Notes: a model not told the origin generated them from the letters alone. Numbered from the stretch's first letter, positions 50,796-60,560 are shown. The stretch is DNA of 64,000 bases from Posidoniimonas corsicana (GCF_007859765.1 NZ_SIHJ01000007.1:1-64000), one strand, 5' to 3'. Translations and numbers: made by a program.

Positions 50796-50818
50796 GGCCG
50801 CGGGCCCGGGGGTTGCCG

Positions 50819-51793
50819 TCAGTACAGGAAGAAGACGTAGTGGAAGATCAGCGGAGCGGTGTAGATGAGGCTGTCGATGCGGTCGAGCACGCCGCCGTGC
50901 CCCGGCAGCGTCGAGCCGGAGTCCTTGACGCCCAGGTCGCGCTTGAGCATCGAGATCGCGAGGTCGCCCACGAAGCCGGCGACGCCGATGATCAGCCCGG
51001 CCCCGGCCGCCGTCTGCCACGTGAACAGCGTGATGGCGGGGCCCAGCAGCATCGCGAGCGCGGCGGTGGTCGCCGCTCCCCCAACGAAACCGACAACGGT
51101 CTTGCCGGGGCTCACTTTGGGGGCGATCTTTCGCCGGCCGAGCGACTTGCCCCACAGGAACTGCGCAATGTCGTTCACCTCGGTCATCAGCACCAGGAAG
51201 ACCAGCAGCCCCGCGCCCGGGTGCAGCGCGCCGGCCTCGCTGGGCCACGCCGGTTCGAGCCGGGTCACGTCGCGCGGCTGGAACATCAGCAGCAACGCCG
51301 CGTGGGACAGGCAGAACACGGTGGTCATCAGACCCCAGTGCAGCGTCCCGTAGGCGCGCAGGTAGCCCTCGGTCTCGCCGATCATCAGCATCCGCACCGG
51401 CAGGAACAGAAAGATATAGACCGGGATAAACACGATCACCACGCCGTACCAGTCGAGGTAGACCATCGCGTACTGGGCGGGGATGACCAGGTAGGCCCAG
51501 AACAGCACGCGGCGGTCGGCGCGGCGGGTGGGGATCAGCGACAGCAACTCCTTGAACGCCAGGTAGCTGACGAACGCGAAGAAGAAGATGGCGAACGCGT
51601 ACCCCATCCACAGCGTGGCGGCGAACAGCACCACAATCATCCACCAGGTGCGGACGCGGTCGCGGAGCTCGGCGGAGTCCTTGTCCGGCTTCAGTTTGGC
51701 CAGCGTCACCGTGACGGCGGACGCGAACACCAGGCAGGCGAACACCGCGGCCAGCGTCCAGTTGACCTCGACGGGGAGTTCCGAGAACAGCAT
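50819..51793 (-). CDS. cdsA: Phosphatidate cytidylyltransferase CdsA
   Basis: A 324-residue integral membrane enzyme making CDP-diacylglycerol. The CdsA signature is LKRDLGVKDSG, then LPGHGGVLDRIDSL near the C-terminus. About eight membrane helices. Its ATG overlaps the upstream gene's stop by one base (TGATG). Confidence 0.93.
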   Translation of the reverse strand: MLFSELPVEVNWTLAAVFACLVFASAVTVTLAKLKPDKDSAELRDRVRTWWMIVVLFAATLWMGYAFAIFFFAFVSYLAFKELLSLIPTRRADRRVLFWAYLVIPAQYAMVYLDWYGVVIVFIPVYIFLFLPVRMLMIGETEGYLRAYGTLHWGLMTTVFCLSHAALLLMFQPRDVTRLEPAWPSEAGALHPGAGLLVFLVLMTEVNDIAQFLWGKSLGRRKIAPKVSPGKTVVGFVGGAATTAALAMLLGPAITLFTWQTAAGAGLIIGVAGFVGDLAISMLKRDLGVKDSGSTLPGHGGVLDRIDSLIYTAPLIFHYVFFLY

Positions 51794-52473
51794 CAGGAAG
51801 GCTCCGACTGCTTCATGAACGAAGCGATCCGTCGCAGGCGTCGAACGGCCGTCACCACGCCTCCCACCACGATCAGCAGCAGCGCGAGGGCCATCACCCC
51901 GTGGCCGCCGTCGTGGGCCGGGGTCCAGGCCGCTGGCAGCACGCCCAGCAGAACCGCCGCCAGCGTGACGACCGCCATCCGTTGCTGCTTGGCCATCGGA
52001 CCGACAAACACCTGTCCCGCGCCGACGCCCGCTCCAATCGCCCGCACGTAGGCGACAAACAGCGCCACCACCGCGGCCAGGTAGCCCATCCAGGGCGACG
52101 CGCCCACCGCGTACCCGGCGCCCACCAGGATCGCGGTGTCCGACACCCGGTCGGGGACCTCGTTGTACAGCTCGCCCACCGCCGATTTCTTGCCGCCCTC
52201 GATCGCCACCATGCCGTCGAGCAGGTTGGCGATCAGCCGCAGCTGCACCAGGGCGGCCGCCGCCAGCCAGCAGGCCCGCTGCCCGGCGGAGAACGCGTCG
52301 GTGCGGGAGGTCAGCGCCAGGCAGGCACCGGCGCCGCAGCCGAACACCATGCTGGAGACCGAAATCGCGTTGGGCGTCACGCCGGCGTCGGCGATCCGCG
52401 CGGCGAGTTTCTCGAACAACGTCCACCGCCGCACCGCCAGCGGCCGCCGGTTGCTGGTCTCGAGGTCGGCCAT
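51793..52473 (-). CDS. CDP-alcohol phosphatidyltransferase with variant active site
   Basis: A 226-residue membrane enzyme. The usual D-x2-D-G-x2-A-R-x8-G-x3-D-x3-D becomes N-x2-D-G-x2-A-I-x8-G-x3-N-x3-D (LLDGMVAIEGG, then LYNEVPDRVSD). The first Asp, the Arg and the third Asp are changed while the central D-G and last D remain, so metal binding may differ. A subfamily variant rather than a dead enzyme is likely. Substrate alcohol unknown. It lies 2 nt after the small transporter and overlaps cdsA. Confidence 0.8.
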   Translation of the reverse strand: MADLETSNRRPLAVRRWTLFEKLAARIADAGVTPNAISVSSMVFGCGAGACLALTSRTDAFSAGQRACWLAAAALVQLRLIANLLDGMVAIEGGKKSAVGELYNEVPDRVSDTAILVGAGYAVGASPWMGYLAAVVALFVAYVRAIGAGVGAGQVFVGPMAKQQRMAVVTLAAVLLGVLPAAWTPAHDGGHGVMALALLLIVVGGVVTAVRRLRRIASFMKQSEPS

Positions 52474-52475
52474 GG

Positions 52476-52823
52476 TTACTTCCCCATCAGATACATGCCG
52501 AGCATCAGCACCGCCATGCCAAGGATGTTGATCGGCTTGATGGGGGCGCCGTAGGCGGCCAGGCCGATCAGCGCGGCGAAGATGAACGTGCTCGCGTACA
52601 CCGGGTAGAGCACGGACAACGCGCCGCCCTTCTTGAACGCGGCGACGAACAACACCATCACCCCGATGTAGCAGACCACGCCCCCCAGGATCCGCGGGTT
52701 GAGCAGGTAGCTGCTTAGCGACCCGCCCGACGTGTCGGCCCCCGACTTGTACAAGAACTGCCCCACCGCGCCGAGAATCGACGCAAGGAGGAACAGCAGG
52801 ATCGACACGACCGGCGTCTGCAT
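52476..52823 (-). CDS. Small four-helix EamA/SMR-like membrane protein
   Basis: A 115-residue protein with four membrane helices and a small multidrug resistance/EamA look (ASILGAVGQFLYKSGA, YPVYASTFIFAALIGL, GMAVLMLGMYLMGK). Such proteins move lipids or lipid-linked sugars, or act as half-flippases. First gene of the phospholipid cluster, 2 nt before the CDP-alcohol enzyme. Confidence 0.78.
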   Translation of the reverse strand: MQTPVVSILLFLLASILGAVGQFLYKSGADTSGGSLSSYLLNPRILGGVVCYIGVMVLFVAAFKKGGALSVLYPVYASTFIFAALIGLAAYGAPIKPINILGMAVLMLGMYLMGK

Positions 52824-53075
52824 TGCGGATGGCGCCCGTAGACAGCAAGAGACCCGAAGACAACAAGAGACATGAGGAGAGAAGCGGTCGCCCTCGCGGC
52901 CGCCCCCAGCGAGGGTACTCCGCGGAATCGCCCTTCGTCAACTAGCTGGGCCTTGCGCGGGACGCCAGTTCGGACTCGCCACAGGCCGCGTTTCCCGCTT
53001 GCCGCCCGGAGCGGCGCATCGCTATAACGCGTGCTCTCCCTCCCACCGGCCTACCACACCTCTGATGACCCCGGC

Positions 53076-53843
53076 ATGAGCACCGACGCCGAACGTGTCG
53101 ACCCCGCGCCCGCGGCGCCGATTGAGCGGCGGCCCAGCCGCGCTAGGCTGATCCTCAAACGGGTAGCGCTCGGGTTGATGCTGTACGTGGCCGTGGCGTA
53201 CCTGGCGTTGCCGTTCGCCTGGGAGTGGTACGCCCACGACCACCCCCGGTTCGATGACAGCCCGCGGCTCACCAAGACGCACGACGGGCACCCGGGCGAC
53301 CCGTTGAACGTGGCGCTCGTGGGGTCGCGCGAGGACATCGAGCGGGTCATGGCCGCCGCTAAGTGGTACGCGGCCGCGCCGCTCGGCTTCCGCAGCGACC
53401 TGAAGATCGCCGCCGACACGGTTCTCAAGCGGGCGTACGACCAGGCGCCGGTCAGCCGGCTGTACCTGTTCGGGAGGAAGGAGGACCTGGCCTACGAGCA
53501 GCCGGTCGGCAAGGACCCGCGGCAGCGGAACCACGTGCGGCTCTGGAAGATGGACGAGACTACCGCCGATGGCCGCCAGAAGTGGATCGGCGCCGCCTCG
53601 TACGACGAGCGGGTCGGCCTCAGCCGCACCACTGGGCAGATCACGCACCACATTGCGCCGGAGGTGGACCAGGAGCGCGACCACCTGTTCGCCGATCTGG
53701 AGGAGACCGGGCTGCTTGAGGACCGCCAGGTCGTGCCGGGGTTCCATCAGACGCTCGAGGGCCGCAACGGCGGTGGCGACCCCTGGCGGACGGACGGCGC
53801 TCTGTGGGTCGGCGTGATCAAAGCGTCGCGGCCGCAGGATTAG
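53076..53843 (+). CDS. LssY C-terminal domain protein
   Basis: A 255-residue protein with one membrane helix near 30-50 (LGLMLYVAVAYLALPF) and an LssY_C domain: NVALVGSREDIERVM, ADTVLKRAYDQAPVSRLYLFGRKEDLAYEQPVGKD, ITHHIAPEVDQERDHL and GRNGGGDPW. The domain is linked to membrane and type I secretion settings, but its activity is unknown. Its function here is not set by neighbours; it converges on the opgH operon (14 nt). Confidence 0.88.
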   Translation: MSTDAERVDPAPAAPIERRPSRARLILKRVALGLMLYVAVAYLALPFAWEWYAHDHPRFDDSPRLTKTHDGHPGDPLNVALVGSREDIERVMAAAKWYAAAPLGFRSDLKIAADTVLKRAYDQAPVSRLYLFGRKEDLAYEQPVGKDPRQRNHVRLWKMDETTADGRQKWIGAASYDERVGLSRTTGQITHHIAPEVDQERDHLFADLEETGLLEDRQVVPGFHQTLEGRNGGGDPWRTDGALWVGVIKASRPQD

Positions 53844-53857
53844 CGCCGCGGCAATTG

Positions 53858-54562
53858 CTAGGCCCCGCCGGCGTCGGCCGCTGACCGCCGCTGGTGCGCG
53901 ACGAACACGGCGCGGCACACGTACGCGGCCACCGTAGCGACCAGCAACGCCAGCCCGTGTCGGGCGACCATCTCCGGGTAGAGCGACCCGTTGCCGTGCT
54001 GCCAGCGGGCCAGCTCCTCGGGGAGGTGCGACAGCAGCGTGAAGCCGACCGGCGACCAGGACGAGCCGGTCTTCAGGCAGACCACGGCGAACGTCGCGAA
54101 GCCGACCCAGAACGCGCGGTCGGCGCCGCGGTTGAGCACCGCCAGCAGCACGGCCGCCGCCAACGCGAACGCCACGACCGTTCCCGACGCGGCGGCCCAG
54201 GCGGCGCCGCCGGAAGCAAACGCCGTGCAGAACAACGCGGTGGCCGCCATCAGCACGAACAGCGGGATCAGACGGAAGCGGAACAGCGGCTCCCTGGCGA
54301 CAGACGGCGCGGCGGGCGGTCCGGGGGCGCCGTTGGTCGGGGCGCCGACGGCGACTGACTTGCCCGGATCGGCGGGCGCCCATTCCACCGCCGCCGGGTC
54401 GCGCTGCCTGGGCACGTTGTGGGGGGCGAGTCGGGGCGCCCACTCGCTCGCGCGGCGTGGCATGCCGCGGGCCTGCAACGCCTCAATCAGGCTGCTGATC
54501 TTCGACTCCAGGTCGGCCGGGTCGTTCTGCAGCAACGGGTCTTGGTGGGTTGGGGTGGGCAT
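53858..54562 (-). CDS. Multi-helix membrane protein of unknown function
   Basis: A 234-residue protein. The first 90 residues are Pro/Ala-rich and soluble. Four membrane helices follow (FRLIPLFVLMAATALFC, VVAFALAAAVLLAVL, FWVGFATFAVVC, ALLVATVAAYVC). It is 58 bp after opgH in the same direction, so probably the last gene of the glucan operon. No family recognised. Confidence 0.7.
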   Translation of the reverse strand: MPTPTHQDPLLQNDPADLESKISSLIEALQARGMPRRASEWAPRLAPHNVPRQRDPAAVEWAPADPGKSVAVGAPTNGAPGPPAAPSVAREPLFRFRLIPLFVLMAATALFCTAFASGGAAWAAASGTVVAFALAAAVLLAVLNRGADRAFWVGFATFAVVCLKTGSSWSPVGFTLLSHLPEELARWQHGNGSLYPEMVARHGLALLVATVAAYVCRAVFVAHQRRSAADAGGA

Positions 54563-54620
54563 TGCTTCGAATCCGTGTGTGGTCGTGCGCCTGATTGTCT
54601 GAGAGCGGGCGGGTGGCGGA

Positions 54621-56630
54621 TCAGTTCTGGCTCAGGCCGGCGGCGTGGTCGCCGTACACCCACAGGCTGCGGTGCACGCCGCGGAGCGCCGCCGGGTCGC
54701 TCAGCAGGGCGCGCTGGTCATCAACGTCGGGCTCCCCGTCGGCGCCGCTGCGGGCCCAGGCGACCATCCGCTTGACCGACTGGGCGGGCGCGGCCTGGAT
54801 GGAACGGGTGGCGTGCAACGCCAGGATGTGGTCCTGAATCTGCCGGCCGTCACGGAGGAAGTCGCGGAACCGCGGCGTGCAGTCCTGGTCGATCCGCTTC
54901 GCCGCGGCCAGGCAGTCACGGAAGCGCGTGACAATCGGCGGCGGCAAGGCCTCCTCAGGCGACTGCAGCAGGCCCGTTCGGCGCACCAGCCGCCCGAGCC
55001 GCGAGCTGCTGATCGCCACCGATAGCGGTATCGAAAGCACCAGCCCGAGCAGGATCGGCGACAGCCACAGCAGCAGCGCCGGCGACACGAACGCCGCCAA
55101 CGCGGCGGCGGCCAAGCCGACGGCCGTCTGTCGCCAGTGCACCAGCGTCGCTTCGCGCCAGGTCACGCCCGCGGTGTCGCGGCACTGCGTGCTCCAGCCG
55201 ACGCAGGCGCCGGTCAGCGTAGTGATGACAAACACGGTGTGGAACGCCATCAGGATGGGGGCCGCGAGCATCGAGATCAGGAACTCGATCACGGTGCTCG
55301 CCAGCAGGCGTCCGAACCCGCCGAAGCCGCGCAGCGTCTGTCGGTCGCGGACGGCGAGCGTCAGCCCGTAGAGCCGGGGCAGGATCAGCAGCCCCATCAC
55401 AAAGGCGAACAGCCCGAGCCCCACGCCCCCGACCAGGCCCGCCGCGGCGCCGTCGAGGAACGCGAGCGGGCTGAGCAGCAGGAACGCCAGCCAGACCGGA
55501 GAGCTGCCGTAGCACGCTACGCCGGCCGCAAAGTGGACGCGGCTGGTGAACGGGATGTCTCGGCTCACCACCAGCCGCGCGTGCTGCAGGTTGCCCTGGC
55601 ACCAGCGGCGGTCCCGGACGGCGTACTCGGGCAGCGTGTTGGGGCTCTGCTCGTAGCCGCCCAGTAGGTCCCAGGCGAGCTGCACCTTGTAGCCCGCGCG
55701 GCGGATCAGCGCGGCCTCGACGAAGTCGTGGCTGAGGATCTGCCCGCCCAGCGGCGGCGCGCCGGGCAGGTCGGGCAGCCCGCAGTGTTCGACAAACGCC
55801 CGCGTGCGGATGATGGCATTGTGGCCCCAGTAGTTGCCGCCGTCGGCGACCACGTACGACAGCCCGCGCGTGAGGGCGGGGCCGCACAGGCGGCAGACGA
55901 ACTGCTGGCAACGCGACAGCACCGACTCGCTGCCCAGCGGCAGCGGCGGCGTCTGGAGGATGCCGAGCTTGGGGTCGGCGTCCATGCGGCGGGCCATCTC
56001 GACGAACAGGCTGCCCTCGATCAGGCTGTCCGCGTCCAGCACCAGCATGTAGTCGTAGGCGCCGCCCCAGCGGCGGCAGAAGTCGGCGATGTTGCCCGCC
56101 TTCTTGCCGACGTTCTGCGTGCGGTGCCGGTAGTAGACGTGCGGCGCTCCGTCGAGCTCGTTGGTGAGCAGCCGCAGCCGGCGTTCCTCCTCGAGCCAGA
56201 CGGCCGGGTCGGTCGAGTCGCTCAGCACGAAGAAGTCAAACCGGTCGGCCTGGCCGGTCTGGGCCAGCGAGCCGATCATCGCCCGCAGGCCCGAGAACAC
56301 CAGCCGCGGGTCCTCGTTGTAGGTCGGCAGCAGCACCGCGGTGCGGGTCGCGGGCTGGCCGGGCGGCACGTTCGTGTCGTCGGTGTGGGCCGGTTGGACG
56401 GACGGCTCACGGAGCAGCAGCACCGCGCCGATGGTCGCGATCACCGTCCATAGCAGCATCCAGCTCGTGAGCCCGAAGAAGATGCCCGCCACCATCACGT
56501 CGGCCAGGTCGACCGAGTGGGGCGTGATCAGGCGCCAGAACACCGCGGTGAGCGTCGCGGCCATCACGGCGGTCGCCGCCAGCACCGCGCCGCACCGCCA
56601 TCCGGTGGAGGGGTCTGCAGAGGTATCCAT
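54621..56630 (-). CDS. opgH: Glucan glucosyltransferase OpgH (MdoH)
   Basis: A 669-residue inner-membrane GT2 synthase. N-terminal helices are followed by the GT-A catalytic core with PTYNEDPR, the D-x-D (LVLDADS), and the acceptor motif RRWCQGNLQ (R/QxxRW). Several more helices follow. It makes linear beta-glucan and exports it to the periplasm for OpgG. ATG 56628 is preceded by GGAG at 8 nt; the TTG start 10 codons upstream is less likely. Confidence 0.92.
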   Translation of the reverse strand: MDTSADPSTGWRCGAVLAATAVMAATLTAVFWRLITPHSVDLADVMVAGIFFGLTSWMLLWTVIATIGAVLLLREPSVQPAHTDDTNVPPGQPATRTAVLLPTYNEDPRLVFSGLRAMIGSLAQTGQADRFDFFVLSDSTDPAVWLEEERRLRLLTNELDGAPHVYYRHRTQNVGKKAGNIADFCRRWGGAYDYMLVLDADSLIEGSLFVEMARRMDADPKLGILQTPPLPLGSESVLSRCQQFVCRLCGPALTRGLSYVVADGGNYWGHNAIIRTRAFVEHCGLPDLPGAPPLGGQILSHDFVEAALIRRAGYKVQLAWDLLGGYEQSPNTLPEYAVRDRRWCQGNLQHARLVVSRDIPFTSRVHFAAGVACYGSSPVWLAFLLLSPLAFLDGAAAGLVGGVGLGLFAFVMGLLILPRLYGLTLAVRDRQTLRGFGGFGRLLASTVIEFLISMLAAPILMAFHTVFVITTLTGACVGWSTQCRDTAGVTWREATLVHWRQTAVGLAAAALAAFVSPALLLWLSPILLGLVLSIPLSVAISSSRLGRLVRRTGLLQSPEEALPPPIVTRFRDCLAAAKRIDQDCTPRFRDFLRDGRQIQDHILALHATRSIQAAPAQSVKRMVAWARSGADGEPDVDDQRALLSDPAALRGVHRSLWVYGDHAAGLSQN

Positions 56631-56718
56631 GGGTAGCGTCTCCGGGAGTGCGTTGGGCAACGCACACGCCTGTGAGGAACGAACAGCGCCTGAGACAAAT
56701 TGGTGAAGACAGCGGCAG

Positions 56719-57180
56719 TTAGCGTTGCGCCTCGGGCGCCATTCGCGCGGGCGCCGCGAGTGACTGCAGCAGCGATCTCCAGTGCTCGGGGTCGGCCACC
56801 GGGTGCAGCTCGCCCAGCGCCTGCGGCGGCATCACCGCGGGGCGTTCCTCCGGCGCCACGTTGCGGCCGGCCAGCGTGTCGGCGTCCCGTTGCAGGCGGT
56901 GACGCTCCAGCTGGTCCATCGCGACGCCCAGCGCGCCGTGCTCGAGCCTGCGAGCAGAGGGGGACTCCTCGCCGATCTCGGCCAGCGCCGCCTCGACGCA
57001 GCGGCGGGCGAACCTAGCTAGCAGGTCGGGGTCGCGGACGCCGTGCGCCCGGGCGTAGTCGGCGACTAGCGAGTGCGCCGCGGTGCGCAGCGGATCCGCG
57101 GCCGCGCTGGGCGTGGTGTCGAACACCGAACTCTCAGACAGCCCGGGGGCCGCGACGCTGTGAGTTTCTACTATTCCCAT
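56719..57180 (-). CDS. Small protein between opgG and opgH
   Basis: A 153-residue soluble, Ala/Arg/Glu-rich helical protein (ADYARAHGVRDPDLLARFARRCVEAALAEIG). It overlaps the opgG stop by 10 bp and ends 88 bp before opgH. Its place inside the operon suggests a role in glucan synthesis regulation, but no homologue was recognised. Confidence 0.65.
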   Translation of the reverse strand: MGIVETHSVAAPGLSESSVFDTTPSAAADPLRTAAHSLVADYARAHGVRDPDLLARFARRCVEAALAEIGEESPSARRLEHGALGVAMDQLERHRLQRDADTLAGRNVAPEERPAVMPPQALGELHPVADPEHWRSLLQSLAAPARMAPEAQR

Positions 57181-58664
57181 CGGTAGCTCCAAATCTCTGA
57201 AACCGGTTCGCCTGCTTGTTCAAGCCGTAGTTGCACACGCGATGCCGCTTTGCTGTGCGGGCGGTAAGAAAACGTTGCTTCCACCTGGTCTGGTCCGGAT
57301 TGCCGGATTCTGAGGTTGGTGACCTCGCCATCAGGCGCCTCGACCCTGGGCGCTAGGCGATCGACCGAAACGCCGGCCAACGCGCCTGGTTGTTCGAAAC
57401 GCACCACGGCCTCTCCCGAACCGCCGTCGACCTGATCCGCCAGCACCGCCACCGGCTTGCGGCCGAGCGGCGGCTGGTCGCCGAAGGTGAGCTGGTAATC
57501 GAAGGAGATCGGCGCGTCCGGGGGCAACGCGTCCTGATCGAGCACCCAGTACGCGCCGATGCTGTCCACCCCTTCGTGGGGGCAGGGCAGCTCCAGCAGT
57601 TCCACGCGGCCGCCCTGCCAGGCGGGGCCGCCGTCGGTGTTCACCCACACGCTGGGACGCAGGTGGTAGCGTGCTTCCGGATCGTTGTAGTGGTCGGGGT
57701 CTCGGTCACGCTGGAGCAGGCCGAAGCCGTGCAGCGTCTCAACGGGCCAGCTCTCGACACGCGGGTCTGACGGGTTCATCAAACGCCGCCAGACCCACTC
57801 GTCGGTGTCGCGATGGATGAGCAGACCGTCGGAGTCGTGCACCTCCGGCCGGTGTTCGCCCTCGGGCTGCGAAGCCGCGTCCCACATCCACATGCTGGTG
57901 ATCGGGGCTAGCGCCAGCTTCTGGATGCCGTGCCTCCGCCAGACCTTGGCGTGCACGTCAACGCGGAGCTGCTCGCCGGGGTGAGCGCGGAACTCGTAAG
58001 CTCCGACCACGCCCGGACTCTCCAGCAGCGCCCACACGACCTGCGTGTCGCCGCCGCGCGATGGGCGTTCGACCCAGAAGTCGGTGAAGCGGGGGAACTC
58101 TTCCGGGCGGGGCAGGCCGATGTCGATCGCCAGCCCGCGGGCCGACGCGCCGTACCAGTCGCCGGCGCCGATGCCGCGGAAGTAGCTTGCGCCTAAGAAC
58201 GCCAGGTACTCGGTGGGGTGTTCGTTGCCGGGCAGACGCGTCAGCAGACGCAGGCCGGCGAACCCGCCGCCCGACGCGTCGCGGAGCGGTTGGGCGTCGC
58301 CGCGGAACTGGAACCACTCGCCGCTGTAGGGGAGCGCGCGGGCCTGGCCGTCCTCGACCGTGTGCACGCGGACCGGGTGCTGGTAGAGGAAGCCCGCCGG
58401 GAAGAACTCGACCCAGGTCGGCGAGTCGGCGTCACGCCATAAGGCGCGTTCATGCCGCTGGGCGATGAGCCGGTAGGAGTCGTAGTCGAGGTCCAAGAAG
58501 TCGGGCCCGACTTTACTGGGGGGCTCGTGAGGGGCGGACGCGAGCTCGGCGGCGAGCGACTCGAGCCGCTCGCGGTTGAACTCCTCCGCGGCGCTGTGGG
58601 CCGGAGTTAGCGCTAGCCCAATGACTGCGCACAGCAGCAGCCCTCCACTTGCGGTCTCGGTCAC
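57171..58664 (-). CDS. opgG: Periplasmic glucan biosynthesis protein OpgG/OpgD
   Basis: A 497-residue exported protein (GTG start after GGAG, signal about 1-30) of the MdoG family: DFLDLDYDSYRLI, PTWVEFFPAGFLY, FPRFTDFWVERP, ITSMWMWD and YRWE at the end. It branches or modifies periplasmic glucan made by OpgH. Length matches E. coli OpgG (about 510). Confidence 0.93.
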   Translation of the reverse strand: MTETASGGLLLCAVIGLALTPAHSAAEEFNRERLESLAAELASAPHEPPSKVGPDFLDLDYDSYRLIAQRHERALWRDADSPTWVEFFPAGFLYQHPVRVHTVEDGQARALPYSGEWFQFRGDAQPLRDASGGGFAGLRLLTRLPGNEHPTEYLAFLGASYFRGIGAGDWYGASARGLAIDIGLPRPEEFPRFTDFWVERPSRGGDTQVVWALLESPGVVGAYEFRAHPGEQLRVDVHAKVWRRHGIQKLALAPITSMWMWDAASQPEGEHRPEVHDSDGLLIHRDTDEWVWRRLMNPSDPRVESWPVETLHGFGLLQRDRDPDHYNDPEARYHLRPSVWVNTDGGPAWQGGRVELLELPCPHEGVDSIGAYWVLDQDALPPDAPISFDYQLTFGDQPPLGRKPVAVLADQVDGGSGEAVVRFEQPGALAGVSVDRLAPRVEAPDGEVTNLRIRQSGPDQVEATFSYRPHSKAASRVQLRLEQAGEPVSEIWSYRWE

Positions 58665-59089
58665 GGCGTAACTCCTGAATGCGTGTCGCCTTGGATTCGG
58701 AACCGACCCATTCCGCCAAGGGACTCGGTCAACGGGTGTCCGCCTCCGGAGCATAAAGCACTTCCGGCGCCAATCGCCGTTTTGTGCGCCGAACGCCGCG
58801 TTTCTCCCGATTCCGGGCCCGCTTTGCGGTCCCTGCGACAGCGGCCGCCGCATCCCATAGGTGAACGCCGCCGGATCAGCGTGGCAGGAGCCCGAGCAGC
58901 GCGGAGGGTGGTCTCGATGTAACCAATGCCCGCGAAGCGGTATTAGGTGTGGGCTTGCGGCACGTTTTTTCTGATTCCTGGCGGCGCTGCCCGAGCCCAT
59001 TCCGGCCGCCGCTCCGCGCCCCGACCGCCCCTGGCGGTCCGTTCTGCCGCGGATCTGCAGGAAACCCAGTGACACCCACACAGGCACGC
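58665..59089. other. Divergent gap between opgG and protease gene
   Basis: A 425-bp intergenic region. I found no gene, tRNA or clear promoter box in it. Confidence 0.5.
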
Positions 59090-60547
59090 ATGATCACCCG
59101 ATTCCGCACGTTGATGTCTCCGTCTTGGTTCTTGTGGATCGCCGCCGCCGCGATGATCACCTCGCAGGCAGGCGTCCACGCCGCGACGCCCGACGCGACC
59201 ACCGAGGAGGTCGCCGCCGAGCACCTGGTCGAGGTGACCGCCGAGGGGGGCAAGTACCGCATCTCGATCGACACGTCCGGCTCGCCGGAGCTCTCCACCT
59301 GGGCCAAGCAGGAACTGGCGCCGGTGCTTCAGGAGTGGTACCCGACCATCGTGCACATGCTGCCGAGCAAGGACTACGATCCGCCGCAGGAGGTGGAGAT
59401 CAAGATCAGCGACGACATCGAAGGCGTTGCGTACGCGTTCGGCAACCAGGTGCGCGGCAACGGCAACTGGTATAAGCGCAACCTGGAGGGCGAGGCCAAG
59501 GGGTCGCTGGTCCACGAGCTGGTGCACGTGGTGCAGCAGTACGGCCGTGGACGCCGCGGCAGCAAGCCGGGCTGGCTGGTCGAGGGCATCCCCGACTACA
59601 TCCGCTGGTTCCTGTACGAGCCCGAGTCGGGCGGTGCGTTGATCACCGCCGACCGCGCGGACCGCGCCCGGCACGACGCCAGCTACCGCACCAGCGCGAA
59701 CTTCATCAACTGGGTCTGCAACAGCTACGGCCAGAGCCTGGTGCCCAAGCTCAACGCCCGAATCCGCAACGGCGAGTACACGGTCGAGTTCTGGGAGGAG
59801 TACACCGGCAAGCCGCTCGACGAGCTGGCCGCCGCCTGGAAGGAGTCGCTGCAGGCCGGCGCCGACGAGCAGCCCGCCGGCACGGACGCTCCAGAAAATG
59901 TCAACCAGCTCACCGACGAAGAGAAATCCGAGGGCTGGAAGCTGCTGTTCAACGGCGCCGACACCGAGGGTTGGCACAGCTTCAAGCGTGACGAGGTGAT
60001 GCCGGGCTGGCAGGTGAAGGACGGCAAGCTGGTCTGCGCCGACCCCCGCAACGCCGGCGACCTCTGCACCGACGACTCGTACGAGTGGTTCGAACTGAAG
60101 CTGGAGTACAACATCTCGCAGGGCGGAAACAGCGGCATCATGTTCCACGTCACGAACGAGGGCGGCGCCGCCTGGGCCACCGGCCCCGAGTTCCAGCTCG
60201 AGGACAACATGGAGGCCCACGACCCCACCCGCTGCGGCTGGCTGTACGCGCTGTACCAGCCGCCCACCGACCCCGACACCGACCACCCGATCGACTCCAC
60301 GCTGCCGGCCGGGCAGTGGAACCAGGTGCGGCTGCTGATCGCGCCAGACGGGTGCGTGCACGAGATCAACGGCGTGAAGTACCTGGAGTACCAGCTCGGC
60401 AGCGACGAGTTCAAGGAACGGGTCGCGGCGAGCAAGTTCGCCAGCATGCCGCTGTTCGCCAAGCCCGCCAAGGGGATGGTCGCGCTGCAGGGCGACCACG
60501 GCGTGGTGTCGTTCCGCAATGTCAAGATCCGACCGATTACCGAGTAG
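59090..60547 (+). CDS. Secreted BSP-like peptidase fused to DUF1080 domain
   Basis: A 485-residue protein. Signal peptide to about residue 32. Residues 45-260 resemble the basic secretory protein/peptidase family (PF04450 type) with the zinc motif H142-E-L-V-H146. Residues 275-485 form a DUF1080 (3-keto-disaccharide hydrolase-like) domain: WKLLFNGADTEGWHSFK, LKLEYNISQGGNSGIMFH, GPEFQLED, WNQVRLL and HGVVSFRNVKI. Each part is common in planctomycetes; the fusion is less usual. The hairpin at 60561 ends the transcript. Confidence 0.85.
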   Translation: MITRFRTLMSPSWFLWIAAAAMITSQAGVHAATPDATTEEVAAEHLVEVTAEGGKYRISIDTSGSPELSTWAKQELAPVLQEWYPTIVHMLPSKDYDPPQEVEIKISDDIEGVAYAFGNQVRGNGNWYKRNLEGEAKGSLVHELVHVVQQYGRGRRGSKPGWLVEGIPDYIRWFLYEPESGGALITADRADRARHDASYRTSANFINWVCNSYGQSLVPKLNARIRNGEYTVEFWEEYTGKPLDELAAAWKESLQAGADEQPAGTDAPENVNQLTDEEKSEGWKLLFNGADTEGWHSFKRDEVMPGWQVKDGKLVCADPRNAGDLCTDDSYEWFELKLEYNISQGGNSGIMFHVTNEGGAAWATGPEFQLEDNMEAHDPTRCGWLYALYQPPTDPDTDHPIDSTLPAGQWNQVRLLIAPDGCVHEINGVKYLEYQLGSDEFKERVAASKFASMPLFAKPAKGMVALQGDHGVVSFRNVKIRPITE

Positions 60548-60560
60548 CAAGAGACCCATC

